A stretch of 64,000 nt of DNA from JAIBBG01 sp040381475 (GTDB lineage Bacteria; Bacteroidota; Bacteroidia; Flavobacteriales_D; Sanyastnellaceae). Below are positions 8,473 through 17,883 of the stretch, piece after piece (position 1 is the first letter of the stretch; every line of letters starts with the position of its first letter). Under the pieces are notes generated by a model. It saw only the letters and a list, made by a program, of their open reading frames with translations. It searched no databases and was not told the DNA's origin. Both the position numbers and the translations under genes were made by a program. The stretch is taken from the NCBI GenBank assembly GCA_040381475.1, contig JBEIHH010000003.1:1-64000 (forward strand), given 5' to 3'.

Positions 8473-9027
8473 TTATTTCTTTGGAGCAGTTCCGCCACCA
8501 ATGTTAGGTGCGACTGCAACTTCCTTGGAGTAATCGGGAATACCGAGTTTGGTGCAAACCAAAGGAGTAACATCTTCTCCACCCAGATACAGTAAGGTGC
8601 CGGTACCTGAATCGAAGACGTATGTGAATCCGTTTGCTTTGGCTACCTCTTCAATTGCATCCTTAGCAATCTTCAGGATTGGGTCCACTTTCTTCATTTC
8701 CTCATTGGACACGTCTGCACTGGCCTGTTCCTGAAAGTCATAAATACCCTGACGTTTGGCTTCAATGTCTTTCACCTTTGCATCGAGGATAGCTTTAGGA
8801 GCTGTCTGCTCTACTTTCTGAAAATCCTGCACCATTTTCTCGTATTCAGATTGCATTGCAACCAGCGCATCTTCATATTGCTGCTTGTATGCGTTGAGTT
8901 CTTCGTACGCTTTTTTGTATTCCGGCATATGCTCTACCAGCGCTTGACCATTGATATGACCAAGTTTCTGTCCGAAGCTTGTCAATGCGATTGCACTGAT
9001 GGCGAGCATTAAAATTCCTTTTTTCAT
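8473..9027 (-). CDS. OmpH/Skp-family periplasmic chaperone (first copy)
   Basis: 184 residues: signal peptide 1-19 (ends TSFGQ), then the OmpH/Skp pattern with a conserved start (KLGHINGQALVEHMPEY), a long heptad-rich helical region (about 40-125) and a C-terminal beta segment (FTYVFDSGTGTLLYL). Skp holds unfolded outer-membrane proteins in the periplasm and delivers them to BamA. It is the last gene of the block that includes bamA, 56 bases after a second ompH copy, and a strong terminator follows. Confidence 0.92.
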   Translation of the reverse strand: MKKGILMLAISAIALTSFGQKLGHINGQALVEHMPEYKKAYEELNAYKQQYEDALVAMQSEYEKMVQDFQKVEQTAPKAILDAKVKDIEAKRQGIYDFQEQASADVSNEEMKKVDPILKIAKDAIEEVAKANGFTYVFDSGTGTLLYLGGEDVTPLVCTKLGIPDYSKEVAVAPNIGGGTAPKK

Positions 9028-9083
9028 TGTCTTGTATTTTCGATTTTCTATTGTGATATAACTTTCATGCCAAAGTGATCAGA

Positions 9084-9746
9084 CTACTTGTCTTTTGGAT
9101 TGATTCTTTCTGATCCTTTCTGTGGAGTTGTTTTACCTTTATCCTTCTGAGGAGTTTGTCCACCGCCGCCGCTATCAGGCTTTTCTTGGTCATCTTCTCC
9201 CTCACCACTTTCCTCTTCCTCGTCTAATGTTTCACCCGGTCTCAATCCCATTTTTTTCAGGACCTTGTCGCTGATGTCATGCTTTGGGTTCGTATAAAGC
9301 ATATTGCTGTGATTGGCTTTATCAAAGACGACCATCAGCGCGCTTGCACTGGCTACCTCTTGAATTGCTTCGTAAATCTGGTCCTGAATGGGTTTGATCA
9401 GTTCTTCCCGTTTCTGAAAAAGTTCTCCCTGGACACCAAATTTGTTTTTTTGCATGTCCTTGGCTTCTTGCTTCTTCTGTTCGATTTCCTGTTCCCGCTT
9501 TTTCCTCATTTCATCTGTGAGAAGGATCTTTTCTGCTTGCAATGCAGTTTCCAGTTTGGCAATGGTTTCGTACTTATTCTCAATGTCTTTTTGCCACTGT
9601 GTACTCAACTTGTTGATTTCAGCCTGTGATTGCTGATACTCAGGTATATGACTAAGAATATACTTGGTATCTACATAGCCGAATTTTTGTGCATTCAACC
9701 ATGAAAATGCAGAAGCGAAAAACAGTGTAAGCAGTAATTTTCTCAT
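9084..9746 (-). CDS. OmpH/Skp-family periplasmic chaperone (second copy) with charged tail
   Basis: 220 residues. A signal peptide (1-19) precedes the OmpH start FGYVDTKYILSHIPEY, a coiled-coil arm (about 40-115, rich in Lys/Glu/Gln) and the C-terminal strand ALMVVFDKANHSNMLY. Unlike its neighbour it carries about 45 extra residues: an acidic run (EEEESGEGEDDQE) and then a Gly/Lys/Pro/Thr-rich tail, probably disordered. It is co-directional with bamA and the other ompH. Tandem ompH copies next to bamA are common in this phylum; the tail is the unusual part. Confidence 0.9.
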   Translation of the reverse strand: MRKLLLTLFFASAFSWLNAQKFGYVDTKYILSHIPEYQQSQAEINKLSTQWQKDIENKYETIAKLETALQAEKILLTDEMRKKREQEIEQKKQEAKDMQKNKFGVQGELFQKREELIKPIQDQIYEAIQEVASASALMVVFDKANHSNMLYTNPKHDISDKVLKKMGLRPGETLDEEEESGEGEDDQEKPDSGGGGQTPQKDKGKTTPQKGSERINPKDK

Positions 9747-9808
9747 GCGTATATTGCTTTTTTCACCGATAAAAGGGAGCGCGAATTTAAATGATTTTTG
9801 TTATTTCT

Positions 9809-9823
9809 CATCCCTTCGGGATG
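9809..9823 (-). other. Small hairpin between bamA and ompH
   Basis: CATCCC-TTC-GGGATG, a perfect 6-bp stem, lies in the 114-base gap between bamA and the second ompH. No U-run follows on the minus strand (AGAAATAACAAAAATC), so it is not a good terminator. It could be an mRNA processing or stability element. Confidence 0.35.
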
Positions 9824-9860
9824 CGTCCAACGGGTCACTTGTATATGTATTGCCTGCATT

Positions 9861-12515
9861 TTACAATTCTCCCATATTCATGCCAATAGAAAAGTGGAAT
9901 TGCCCGGGCGACATTCTCGGAAATGAAGGCAGTGTATCCAATCTCCAGCCGTAGTCAAATCCAAGCAATCCAAACATGGGCAGGAATACCCGGAGACCAA
10001 CACCCGCCGAACGATAAACATTGTAAGGACTGAAATTTCTGATATTACTCCAGGTATTTCCCGCCTCGACAAAGCTGAGTGCAAAAATGGTCGCGCTTGG
10101 ATTAGTGGAAAGCGGATATCTAAGTTCTACGCTGTATTTTGAGATAGCAGGCGCACCAGTCTGAGAATTTGGTTGTGTCAATGTGAGATCATCATAACCT
10201 CTTAAGTTTACGATTTCCCGGCCGTCAAGAATGAATCCGCTCAGGAATACTCCTCCTAGATAAAATCTTTCAAAGGGCGATAACCCAAGGTCCTCGTTGT
10301 ATGCTCCCAAGAAGCCAAGTCCGATATTGGTATGCAGAACGAATTTTCTTTCTTTATGCTTATTCAATGCAGTATACCAATGAGCCGTGAATTTGAATTT
10401 GTAGTATTCAACAAGCCGGAATCTTTCCTGATCTGTCATCGCAGCATAGTCGAAAGTTCTGCCACCCAAAGTTTCCTGCAGGAATTTGTAAGGTGGTGTG
10501 AATTTGGTGGTGAGCGTGATCTGTGAACCGTATGTCGGATAAATTGGCTCCGATGTCGAGCTCCTTGTCAAAGTGCCATTGAATGCGATGTTGTTGGATT
10601 CTCCGTTGGTGAAATCACCGAAGAACGCACGGTAATTGTTCAGCTGGAAGTTTTGATATGAAATACCTGCAAACAATTGGAAGTAGTCATCAGGTCGCTT
10701 AAGACGTGTACCAATAAATACCGAACCACCGAGAACCTTCAATTCCTGCAGATTCGGATTGGCATCGCCTACGTTAAAATTGTCTCTCAGGAACGCGCTG
10801 TTGTCCAGATCGCGCTGGCGTAATTTTTTATTTTGTCCATTTGTTTGCCTTGAGTGTGAGGCAGAAACAGATAGTGAGGTTGGCTTCTTACCACCAAGCC
10901 ACGGCTCAGTAAAGGAAAGCTGGAAGGCACGGAAAAACGCACCGTTTGATGATGCACTGATTGCAAATCTTTGCCCGTCACCGGTTGGAAGCGGGCTCCA
11001 GGCCTCTCTTTTACCAAAGTTGCGCATTGAAAAGTTCGAAAAACTTAACTGAAGTGAACCAACTACGCGGCCACCGCCCCAGCCACCTGAGAGTTGAATC
11101 TGATCATTTGGTTTTTCTTCCAAAACATATTCAAGATCTACCAATCCTTCATCTGGCCTCGGATTCGTGCGCACATCAAACGCTTCGGGATTGAAATAAC
11201 CCAAAGAGGATAATTCTCTTTGTGTTCTGATGATGTCGGATCTGTTGAATAATTCTCCCGGTCTGGTGCGGATTTCCCTGAATATTACGTGATCGTTTGT
11301 TTTGGAATTTCCACTGATCGAAACTACTCCGATTCTGAATTGCTTTCCCTCATTCACGCGTACTTCGATGTCGATACTGTCTGGTTCTACAAGTGTTTCG
11401 ACTGGAAATGCATAAAATGTCAAATAGCCATCATCGGTATAAAGTGAAGAAATATCTACACCTTGTGGATTGAAATTGAGTTTGGTTTCAAGCAGCTCTA
11501 CATTGTAAATGTCACCTCTGCGAATGTTCAAAACGCTGTCAAGACGAGAAGAACTGTATTTCGTATTTCCTACAAAATCAATTTTTCTGAAGTAAAAACG
11601 TTTGTCTTCTTCAATGCGCATGTAAATGCCAATGCGTTGCGGATTGATCACATAGACAGAGTCGTAAGCAATTTTGGCATTGCGAAAACCTTCCTTGTTG
11701 TAACGGGCAATTATCTTCTGCTTATCCTCTTCATATTTTTCTTCTATGTATTTGGAAGATTTGAAGACCCTTTTCCAGTCACGTTCTTTGGTTTCTTTCA
11801 TGGAACGTTTGATCATTCTTTCTGACATGACCGGCTCCATTTTTTTCTTCTTGAAGAATAAAAATTCTTTTTGTGTCTGAGCAATACCTGCGCCTTCAAT
11901 AACAATTTCTTCGATTTTAACACGATCGCCGCGGTTGATATCAAAATCAAGAATGACGCCATTTTGCATGGTGGCGTCCGGTCTCTCGATCACTTTGACC
12001 TGTGCGTTGAACAGACCTTTTTCCGTATAATATTCCTTGATTACTTTGATCGCATTGTTCTTCATGTTCTCGCTGCTAATCGTCATCGGTCGCAGGTCGA
12101 GTTTTTCACGGATGTTGTCTGCTTCTGATTTTTTGATTCCGGAGAGCTGAAATTTGGTCATTCTCGCAGATTCTTTCAGTGATATGACCAGGTAAACGTC
12201 ATTGCCTCGAAACTCTGCCACATAAACACCGATATCTGTGAAAAGGCGTTGCTTCCATAGTTTTCTTACAGCATCGGTGATCTTATCGCCCGGTATCATG
12301 ATTTCATCACCTTCCTGCAATCCGCTGAAAAGTTTAATGGCCTGAACGTCGGTATAAACTGCTCCTAGAACTGTGATACCGGCTATGCGGTATTCAAGTG
12401 GTGCGCTGTAGTCAATCTGATTGCCAAGAGTTGTCTGCGCTCTGATTCCTTCGCTGAACTGCAGCAAAGTGAGCGCAATGAGTGCTACGCTGGCGTACAA
12501 TCTGTTTTTTTTCAT
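9861..12515 (-). CDS. bamA: Outer-membrane protein assembly factor BamA
   Basis: 884 residues. A signal peptide (about 1-26) is followed by a series of POTRA domains (about 45-450, with the typical 'IxGxxxT' strand openings such as ISGNSKTNDHVIFREI). The C-terminal 16-strand barrel of the Omp85 family includes the GGWGGG and YPTYGSQITLT segments, and the LRGYDD stretch corresponds to the conserved VRGY/F region. It inserts beta-barrel proteins into the outer membrane. The start overlaps the uppS stop by one base (TAATG). Two ompH genes follow in the same direction, so chaperone and insertase are made together. Confidence 0.96.
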   Translation of the reverse strand: MKKNRLYASVALIALTLLQFSEGIRAQTTLGNQIDYSAPLEYRIAGITVLGAVYTDVQAIKLFSGLQEGDEIMIPGDKITDAVRKLWKQRLFTDIGVYVAEFRGNDVYLVISLKESARMTKFQLSGIKKSEADNIREKLDLRPMTISSENMKNNAIKVIKEYYTEKGLFNAQVKVIERPDATMQNGVILDFDINRGDRVKIEEIVIEGAGIAQTQKEFLFFKKKKMEPVMSERMIKRSMKETKERDWKRVFKSSKYIEEKYEEDKQKIIARYNKEGFRNAKIAYDSVYVINPQRIGIYMRIEEDKRFYFRKIDFVGNTKYSSSRLDSVLNIRRGDIYNVELLETKLNFNPQGVDISSLYTDDGYLTFYAFPVETLVEPDSIDIEVRVNEGKQFRIGVVSISGNSKTNDHVIFREIRTRPGELFNRSDIIRTQRELSSLGYFNPEAFDVRTNPRPDEGLVDLEYVLEEKPNDQIQLSGGWGGGRVVGSLQLSFSNFSMRNFGKREAWSPLPTGDGQRFAISASSNGAFFRAFQLSFTEPWLGGKKPTSLSVSASHSRQTNGQNKKLRQRDLDNSAFLRDNFNVGDANPNLQELKVLGGSVFIGTRLKRPDDYFQLFAGISYQNFQLNNYRAFFGDFTNGESNNIAFNGTLTRSSTSEPIYPTYGSQITLTTKFTPPYKFLQETLGGRTFDYAAMTDQERFRLVEYYKFKFTAHWYTALNKHKERKFVLHTNIGLGFLGAYNEDLGLSPFERFYLGGVFLSGFILDGREIVNLRGYDDLTLTQPNSQTGAPAISKYSVELRYPLSTNPSATIFALSFVEAGNTWSNIRNFSPYNVYRSAGVGLRVFLPMFGLLGFDYGWRLDTLPSFPRMSPGQFHFSIGMNMGEL

Positions 12516-13291
12516 TATGGCTGTTGTTCTGCTGTTTTCACAGTTTCGGAGATTGAATCACCGGAGTTAATCTGTTCTGAAGTTTTTCCAAACCTGCGCT
12601 CCCTACTTTGATAGTCGAGAATGGCAGCATAAAAATCCTCTTCTCTGAAATCAGGCCATAAGGTCTCTGTAAAATACAGCTCTGCATAGGCGATTTGCCA
12701 CAATAAAAAGTTACTAATTCTTTTTTCCCCGCTTGTCCTGACGATAAGTTCAGGGTCAGGAAAAGATGCGGTGGATAGGTATTTGGAGAATGTTTCTTCG
12801 TTGATTTCATTTGCGCGCAGTCCTTCACGTACCAGATTCTTTACTGCCGTTACAATTTCCCACCTCGCACTGTAGTTCAGGGCCAAAATCAAATTGACTT
12901 TGTTGTGTTTGGAGGTTCTTTCTATCCCCTTTTTTAATTCTTCCCGACATGATTCTGGCAAATTCTCAATATCACCAATCGCATGCAACCGAACTTCATT
13001 TCGGTCAAGTTCGTCCATTTCACTCACAATGGTGTGAACCAATAGATTCATCAGTGCTTCTACTTCTTCTTTGGGACGATTCCAGTTCTCGGTTGAAAAC
13101 GCATAGAGGGTAAGATATTTCACACCCGCCCTTCTTGCCGCTTTCAGTGAAGCGCGAACCGCTTCGACACCGTTGAAGTGTCCGAAAATTCGCTCGCGGC
13201 CTTGGCTTTGAGCCCAGCGCCCATTGCCATCCATGATGATTGCAACATGGCTAGGTACGCGATGCTGTTCTATTTTATCCGCTAAACTCAT
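12515..13291 (-). CDS. uppS: Isoprenyl (undecaprenyl diphosphate) synthase
   Basis: 258 residues. This cis-prenyltransferase condenses isopentenyl diphosphate onto farnesyl diphosphate to make the C55 carrier lipid for peptidoglycan and surface polysaccharides. Visible marks are HVAIIMDGNGRWA at 15-27 (catalytic Asp21), the FSTENWNRP motif and the RTSGEKRISNFLLWQ motif near the C-terminal third. It lies directly upstream of bamA (one-base overlap) and downstream of the DUF6089 gene in an envelope operon. Confidence 0.97.
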   Translation of the reverse strand: MSLADKIEQHRVPSHVAIIMDGNGRWAQSQGRERIFGHFNGVEAVRASLKAARRAGVKYLTLYAFSTENWNRPKEEVEALMNLLVHTIVSEMDELDRNEVRLHAIGDIENLPESCREELKKGIERTSKHNKVNLILALNYSARWEIVTAVKNLVREGLRANEINEETFSKYLSTASFPDPELIVRTSGEKRISNFLLWQIAYAELYFTETLWPDFREEDFYAAILDYQSRERRFGKTSEQINSGDSISETVKTAEQQP

Positions 13292-13407
13292 TGCTGATTC
13301 AGGCCGTCAAAAGTAGCGTATTTCTGCGACCATTTGTCAATAGTTCCGTGTTCAATCGCACGGGCAATCAGACGGATTGAAAGTTTGATTTTCAGATGAA
13401 TAGACTG

Positions 13408-14256
13408 CTATTCATGCTCCCAGCAGCTGGATGCCTTTTTATCAATGCGGATGTTCAGGGATGCCATTACAAAAAAGTAATAATCTTTTCTTCCCGGATC
13501 CCCGCGCTGCAGTCCGCCGTTGTGATTACCGCCGGTATCAGGAATTTCCCTTTCAATACTCCTGTCAGACAGATAGGCGGCCAGCGGACCATTGAGATCC
13601 CCGAGAAGTCCGGGGTCTACATACTTGCCTGAGATATCGTCGAAATGATCTGTCCAGGTTTTTCTCACTCCCCATTCCATGCTGAAGCCGAATAATGCAA
13701 ATAGATTGGTTTTGAATCCAGCTCCGAATGGAATTGACATCAGACTTGTTTTATAAGGCGCTTCTCCGAATTCTGTTCCCTGCCCTTCAGTGCCTAGTGG
13801 CTGAAGCTCGTACCAGGTACCTTTATACTGCGCCATGGGCTTCATATTGTAATAGGCAATTCCTCCAAAAAGATATGGCGAAATAGGGTACTCTCTGTTG
13901 CCGAGTTGATAATTGAAGAAGTTCAGCTCCATGATCATGCTTCCTTCAATTATCTGATTGCGAAAACTTAAATTGCGGTTGCGGATCCATGGGTCACGAC
14001 TATCCTCATCCCACGCTTCAACTACCCCATACAATAAACTGCTCTTGAGCGTCCATCTTCGGTTGAAGTTATTGCGAAAAGAAATTCCACCACCGGGCTT
14101 AAGTCTTGTACCAAAGTGCCTGTAGGGGTTCACTTCCCCGAGATAGTAGCTCGTTCCGAAGATTATCCCAACGTCTTTGCTGCGCTCAAACTTGTTACGT
14201 TGAGCGAATGCCGGAAAGGCCAACAGAATTAATATGGCTAGCGAGCTAAGTTTCAA
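13408..14256 (-). CDS. DUF6089-type outer-membrane beta-barrel protein
   Basis: 282 residues with a signal peptide (1-18, ends AFAQ). Alternating, aromatic-rich strands suggest a small outer-membrane barrel, with GIIFGTSYYLGEVNP near the start. The family regularly sits between nadK and uppS in Bacteroidota, as here, and its function is unknown. The C-terminal residues (SSCWEHE) do not form a classic terminal barrel strand. It could serve as an envelope assembly or structural protein, on context only. Confidence 0.75.
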   Translation of the reverse strand: MKLSSLAILILLAFPAFAQRNKFERSKDVGIIFGTSYYLGEVNPYRHFGTRLKPGGGISFRNNFNRRWTLKSSLLYGVVEAWDEDSRDPWIRNRNLSFRNQIIEGSMIMELNFFNYQLGNREYPISPYLFGGIAYYNMKPMAQYKGTWYELQPLGTEGQGTEFGEAPYKTSLMSIPFGAGFKTNLFALFGFSMEWGVRKTWTDHFDDISGKYVDPGLLGDLNGPLAAYLSDRSIEREIPDTGGNHNGGLQRGDPGRKDYYFFVMASLNIRIDKKASSCWEHE

Positions 14257-14333
14257 CTGGGTGAGAGACGTTGGATTTGTAAAATTATTGTGTTATTACG
14301 AGAAAAGCGAAGCACAGGTTGCTCCCCGATGTG

Positions 14334-15215
14334 CTATTTTTTAGATCGGACATCGATACCCCATCCCATCTTCTGGCGAATAAGATTGAAAAAACTATGG
14401 CCTTTGAAGTTTACCAGACAGAAGTCAAAAGGCGCACGCGCTATATCAATAATGGTTTCATTGTCAATATTATACGGACGGCTGTCCAATGTGAGAACAA
14501 AATTGGGATTGCGACCTTCTGCCCTGAGTGAAACCTTGCTACTGTCTGATATGACAAAAGGTCTGACATTCAGGTTGTGCGGAGCTATGGGCGTGAGTAT
14601 GACATTGTTGCTTGCCGGCATTACAATCGGGCCGCCGCAACTGAGTGAATAAGCTGTAGATCCGGTAGGAGTGGCCACAATGAGGCCGTCGGCCCAGTAT
14701 GTGCTCATAAACTGGTCGTTCACATAGGCATGAACGGTGATCATGGCATTCCTGGACGCATTTAGCAATGTTACCTCGTTGAGCGCGAAAGGGAAATCAC
14801 CGAATGTCTGTGTTTCGCTGCTGACTTGAAGCAAAGATCTCCGGTCAAGCGTGAAATCTTTATTCATCAGGGCCTCGATTGCAGAGTCGACATTTTCCAG
14901 GTTAACGTTAGAAAGAAATCCCAGTCTGCCGGTGTTGATACCTACGACGGGAATTTTTGAATCCCGGATCATGACAGCAGTTTCGAGGATCGTTCCATCA
15001 CCCCCTATACTTAATAAAAAATCGGTGCCACGCAGATCTTCGTGTGTTCTGAAATTGGCCGTTGTTGCCGGCAATGCAACCTTTGAACTCAGAAATGAAA
15101 AAAATTTCTCGTGTACAGAAAAACTGATGCCCCGGCGAACCATGGCATCGATCATTTTTTCGATACCGTAAGTGTGTTCCTCATCGAAACGTCTTCCGTA
15201 TAGCGCGATTTTCAA
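14334..15215 (-). CDS. nadK: NAD kinase
   Basis: 293 residues. It phosphorylates NAD+ to NADP+ in the cytoplasm. The nucleotide-binding GGDGT motif is at 71-75, followed by the family VGINTGRLGFL, the ALNEV segment and the PTGSTAYSLSCGGPI motif. Length is normal. It stands between the CBS-domain gene (84-base gap) and the DUF6089 gene (77-base gap), co-directional with both, as is usual in this phylum. Confidence 0.97.
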   Translation of the reverse strand: MKIALYGRRFDEEHTYGIEKMIDAMVRRGISFSVHEKFFSFLSSKVALPATTANFRTHEDLRGTDFLLSIGGDGTILETAVMIRDSKIPVVGINTGRLGFLSNVNLENVDSAIEALMNKDFTLDRRSLLQVSSETQTFGDFPFALNEVTLLNASRNAMITVHAYVNDQFMSTYWADGLIVATPTGSTAYSLSCGGPIVMPASNNVILTPIAPHNLNVRPFVISDSSKVSLRAEGRNPNFVLTLDSRPYNIDNETIIDIARAPFDFCLVNFKGHSFFNLIRQKMGWGIDVRSKK

Positions 15216-15299
15216 AATCTAAATTTTTGAGCAAAGAAAACTAAGGAACTTCGGCCATCCTGAGTTTAGATGATTTTTCATTCACCAACTGATGTTATA

Positions 15300-15962
15300 T
15301 CAGATATTGAGCATGCGCATGAGCTCTTCATATCGCTTGCGCAGATCTTCTGTGTATTCTGGTTCCTGATAATTTCCTTTGACGTGATATCCGAATCTCT
15401 CAAAGCTCTGAACCATAGCATTGATCTCAGGCTTATTGATTTTGAGATTGACTTCAATCTTACCATCTTCACCCGGACTCACTGAGGTGCTCAGGATTTT
15501 AGCATCATTTTCTTCTATGATTCGTGCAATTTGCTGCAGGCTGTAGTCTTTGTCCCACATTTCAAGGACGATGATACCACCAGGCTGTCCAGCACCCTGC
15601 ATTTCAGAAAGCTTCTCCACCAGATCTTCCAACGTAATGGAACCGACGTAATTGTTATCTGCGTCAATAACCGGTATCAAACTTATATGAAACTGACTGG
15701 CTATTTTTAGCACATCCAGGATATGATCATCAGGTTGAACGCTCACATTGATCAAATCCAACTCAAGATCTGCGTTTTCCCCGATAATTGATTCCAGCCC
15801 GAGTAAGTCGGTTTCGGAAATAATACCGGTGAATTTTCCGTTTTCAACCACAGGCAAGTGGCCTATGCGGTGCTGGTCCATCAGGTTGAGCGCATTGATC
15901 GGATCGTCCTGGGTGCTTAGCACCGGGAGTTCCGTATTGACAAGGTTACTGGCAGTAATCAC
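15300..15962 (-). CDS. CBS-domain pair protein with ACT-like C-terminus
   Basis: 220 residues. Two CBS repeats occupy about residues 1-60 and 65-125 (for example HRIGHLPVVENGKFTGIISE and ISLIPVIDADNNYVGSI). CBS pairs usually bind adenosine nucleotides. The C-terminal 80 residues have an ACT-like pattern (GGIIVLEMWDKDYSLQQIARIIEEN). There is no catalytic domain, so this is probably a small-molecule sensor. It heads the minus-strand run toward nadK and could be the first gene of the long envelope operon; its upstream region is the large gap shared with pdxJ. Confidence 0.85.
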   Translation of the reverse strand: MITASNLVNTELPVLSTQDDPINALNLMDQHRIGHLPVVENGKFTGIISETDLLGLESIIGENADLELDLINVSVQPDDHILDVLKIASQFHISLIPVIDADNNYVGSITLEDLVEKLSEMQGAGQPGGIIVLEMWDKDYSLQQIARIIEENDAKILSTSVSPGEDGKIEVNLKINKPEINAMVQSFERFGYHVKGNYQEPEYTEDLRKRYEELMRMLNI

Positions 15963-16354
15963 TTTCGGGTTATTTTTAAGTGTTCTGAAAACTCATACAA
16001 GGAACTTTTCTTTTTCCCGCTTTAAGTTATCGTTCATGTCAAAGTCTACGTTTAAAACCGGACCAAAACTTCTTTTTGTCATGAAAAAACGGGTAGTCTT
16101 AACAGTTTTATTCAATTAAACATCTTAACCGTTGTAAATGTTGCGTTTCCAATTCAATCTTTCTTCCAAAAAAAAGACTTATTTATACACAGCCGGAATG
16201 TTCAGATATCCGCTTTTTGCAAGTGACCCGTGCGTAATTGTCTGCACCTAATATGGTTGCATTCGGATAGTGAATAGAGGAATGAGGCGATTTTATATTT
16301 CTTCTGCCTTTAAGAACATAGGCCTTTAATTTGCAATTTATTCAATAGTCTGTC
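15963..16354. other. 392-base divergent intergenic region between the CBS gene and pdxJ
   Basis: The only gene-free gap over 300 bases. It is AT-rich with short A and T tracts and holds no convincing ORF, tRNA or strong hairpin. On the plus strand TTAATTTG at 16326-16333 matches the Bacteroidota -7 element TAnnTTTG at 7 of 8 positions and lies 21 bases before the pdxJ start, with no good -33 TTTG upstream. Promoters for both flanking transcripts must lie here; nothing else is identifiable. Confidence 0.5.
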
Positions 16355-17074
16355 ATGCCTGTCAGTTTAAGTGTAAACATCAATAAAATAGCCACTTTGC
16401 GCAATGCCCGCGGGAGAAATACTCCGGATGTTGTCAAAACTGCACTCGATATCGAGCGCTTTGGCGCACACGGAATCACAGTTCATCCAAGACCTGATGA
16501 AAGACATATCAGACGATCGGACGTCTATGCCCTGAGAGAAGTGCTTACAACCGAATTCAACGTTGAAGGATATCCCTCTGAAGATTTTATTGCCATGGTG
16601 CTCGAAGTTAAACCTGCACAAGTGACCCTCGTTCCCGATCCGCCTCATGTTTTGACTTCAAATAATGGATGGGATACCAATTCGAATCAGGAATTTTTAC
16701 GTGAAATTATAGAACGTTTTCATGATGAAAATATCAGGACGAGTATTTTCCTGAATCCTGAACCTGCCATGATCAGCAGCGCTGCCGCAACCGGAACAAA
16801 CAGGATTGAACTTTATACCGAAGCATATGCCTCAGGATATTCAGCGGACAGGAAAAAAGCCGTTTTACCCTACAAAGAGACTGCTACTGAAGCGGTGAAA
16901 GCCGGACTCGGAGTGAACGCCGGACATGATTTGTCTCTTGTCAATCTTAGGTATTTCGCACAGCAGGTGCCGGGATTACTTGAGGTATCGATAGGGCATG
17001 CGCTCATCAGTGATGCACTCTACTTTGGATTGGACAATACTGTGAAAATGTATCTTCGGGAGCTTGAAGAATGA
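16355..17074 (+). CDS. pdxJ: Pyridoxine 5'-phosphate synthase
   Basis: 239 residues, standard length. It condenses 1-deoxyxylulose-5-phosphate with 3-amino-2-oxopropyl phosphate to pyridoxine 5'-phosphate in the DXP-dependent vitamin B6 route. Visible marks are the opening LSVNINKIATLRNARG at 4-19, the phosphate and catalytic stretch GITVHPRPDERHI at 40-52, the VTLVPDPP segment and the C-terminal EVSIGHALISDAL motif. The stop overlaps the hydrolase start by 4 bases (ATGA). Confidence 0.97.
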   Translation: MPVSLSVNINKIATLRNARGRNTPDVVKTALDIERFGAHGITVHPRPDERHIRRSDVYALREVLTTEFNVEGYPSEDFIAMVLEVKPAQVTLVPDPPHVLTSNNGWDTNSNQEFLREIIERFHDENIRTSIFLNPEPAMISSAAATGTNRIELYTEAYASGYSADRKKAVLPYKETATEAVKAGLGVNAGHDLSLVNLRYFAQQVPGLLEVSIGHALISDALYFGLDNTVKMYLRELEE

Positions 17075-17835
17075 TGAAATTGTTTAGCAGAACAATTGGC
17101 GAAGGACAGCCGTTGCTTATTCTTCACGGACTCTTTGGCAGCTCAGATAACTGGCAGACACACGCCAAAAAGTTAAGCGAATATTTCAAAGTTTTCCTGA
17201 TTGATCAGCGCAACCATGGCCATTCTCCGCGCAGTGTTGAAATGAATTACGATGCATTGGCTGACGATCTGTATGAATTCGTTGCAGAAAACGGTCTTCG
17301 TGATTTGCTTCTTATAGGCCACTCCATGGGAGGTAAAACCATTATGCGTTTCTCGCAACGCTATAATTTTTTGATCGACCGGATGATCGTTGCCGACATG
17401 GGTATCAAACAATATCCGCCGCATCATGATACGGTATTCCGTGGCCTGTTCGCCGTGGATGTGGACAATTGTCCGGACAGGAAGGATGCAGAAGCCAGGC
17501 TTTCTCAGCACATTGATGATTTGGGCACAAGACAGTTTTTGCTCAAAAACCTCTACTGGAAAGAGCATGGAAAACTCGCATGGAGATTCAATTTACCCGT
17601 GCTTTATGATCAGCGTCAACATCTTATGGCTGCGCTTCCTGAGGAACGCATTGATACGCAGACGCTTTTTTTAAGAGGCGGACTCAGTCATTATGTTCCT
17701 GATGAAGATTTTCTGATGATTAAAAAACTGGCAAATGGTGCTGAACTCGCCACCATTCAAGGCGCCGGGCATTGGTTGCATGCTGAAGCGCCTGAAATTT
17801 TCCTTGAAAAGACCATGTCGTTTTTGGGTGTCTGA
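17071..17835 (+). CDS. Alpha/beta hydrolase (YbfF-like esterase)
   Basis: 254 residues with a complete alpha/beta-hydrolase triad pattern: oxyanion-hole HGLFGSS near 19-25, nucleophile Ser85 in GHSMGG, the acid in the VPDED segment, and His in GAGHWLHAEAP near the C-terminus. The RNHGHSPRS motif places it near the YbfF/esterase branch. Translationally coupled to pdxJ by a 4-base overlap, an arrangement common in Bacteroidota; the substrate is unknown. Confidence 0.88.
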   Translation: MMKLFSRTIGEGQPLLILHGLFGSSDNWQTHAKKLSEYFKVFLIDQRNHGHSPRSVEMNYDALADDLYEFVAENGLRDLLLIGHSMGGKTIMRFSQRYNFLIDRMIVADMGIKQYPPHHDTVFRGLFAVDVDNCPDRKDAEARLSQHIDDLGTRQFLLKNLYWKEHGKLAWRFNLPVLYDQRQHLMAALPEERIDTQTLFLRGGLSHYVPDEDFLMIKKLANGAELATIQGAGHWLHAEAPEIFLEKTMSFLGV

Positions 17836-17856
17836 TGTGATATGCCGCATGCTTTG

Positions 17857-17864
17857 TAAATTTG
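17857..17864 (+). promoter_or_regulatory. Candidate -7 promoter element of the UspA gene
   Basis: TAAATTTG is an exact match to the Bacteroidota -7 consensus TAnnTTTG and lies 19 bases before the uspA start codon. No TTTG stands at the expected -33 distance, so support is partial. Confidence 0.45.
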
Positions 17865-17883
17865 GCGCTTCTAATACCTCTTC

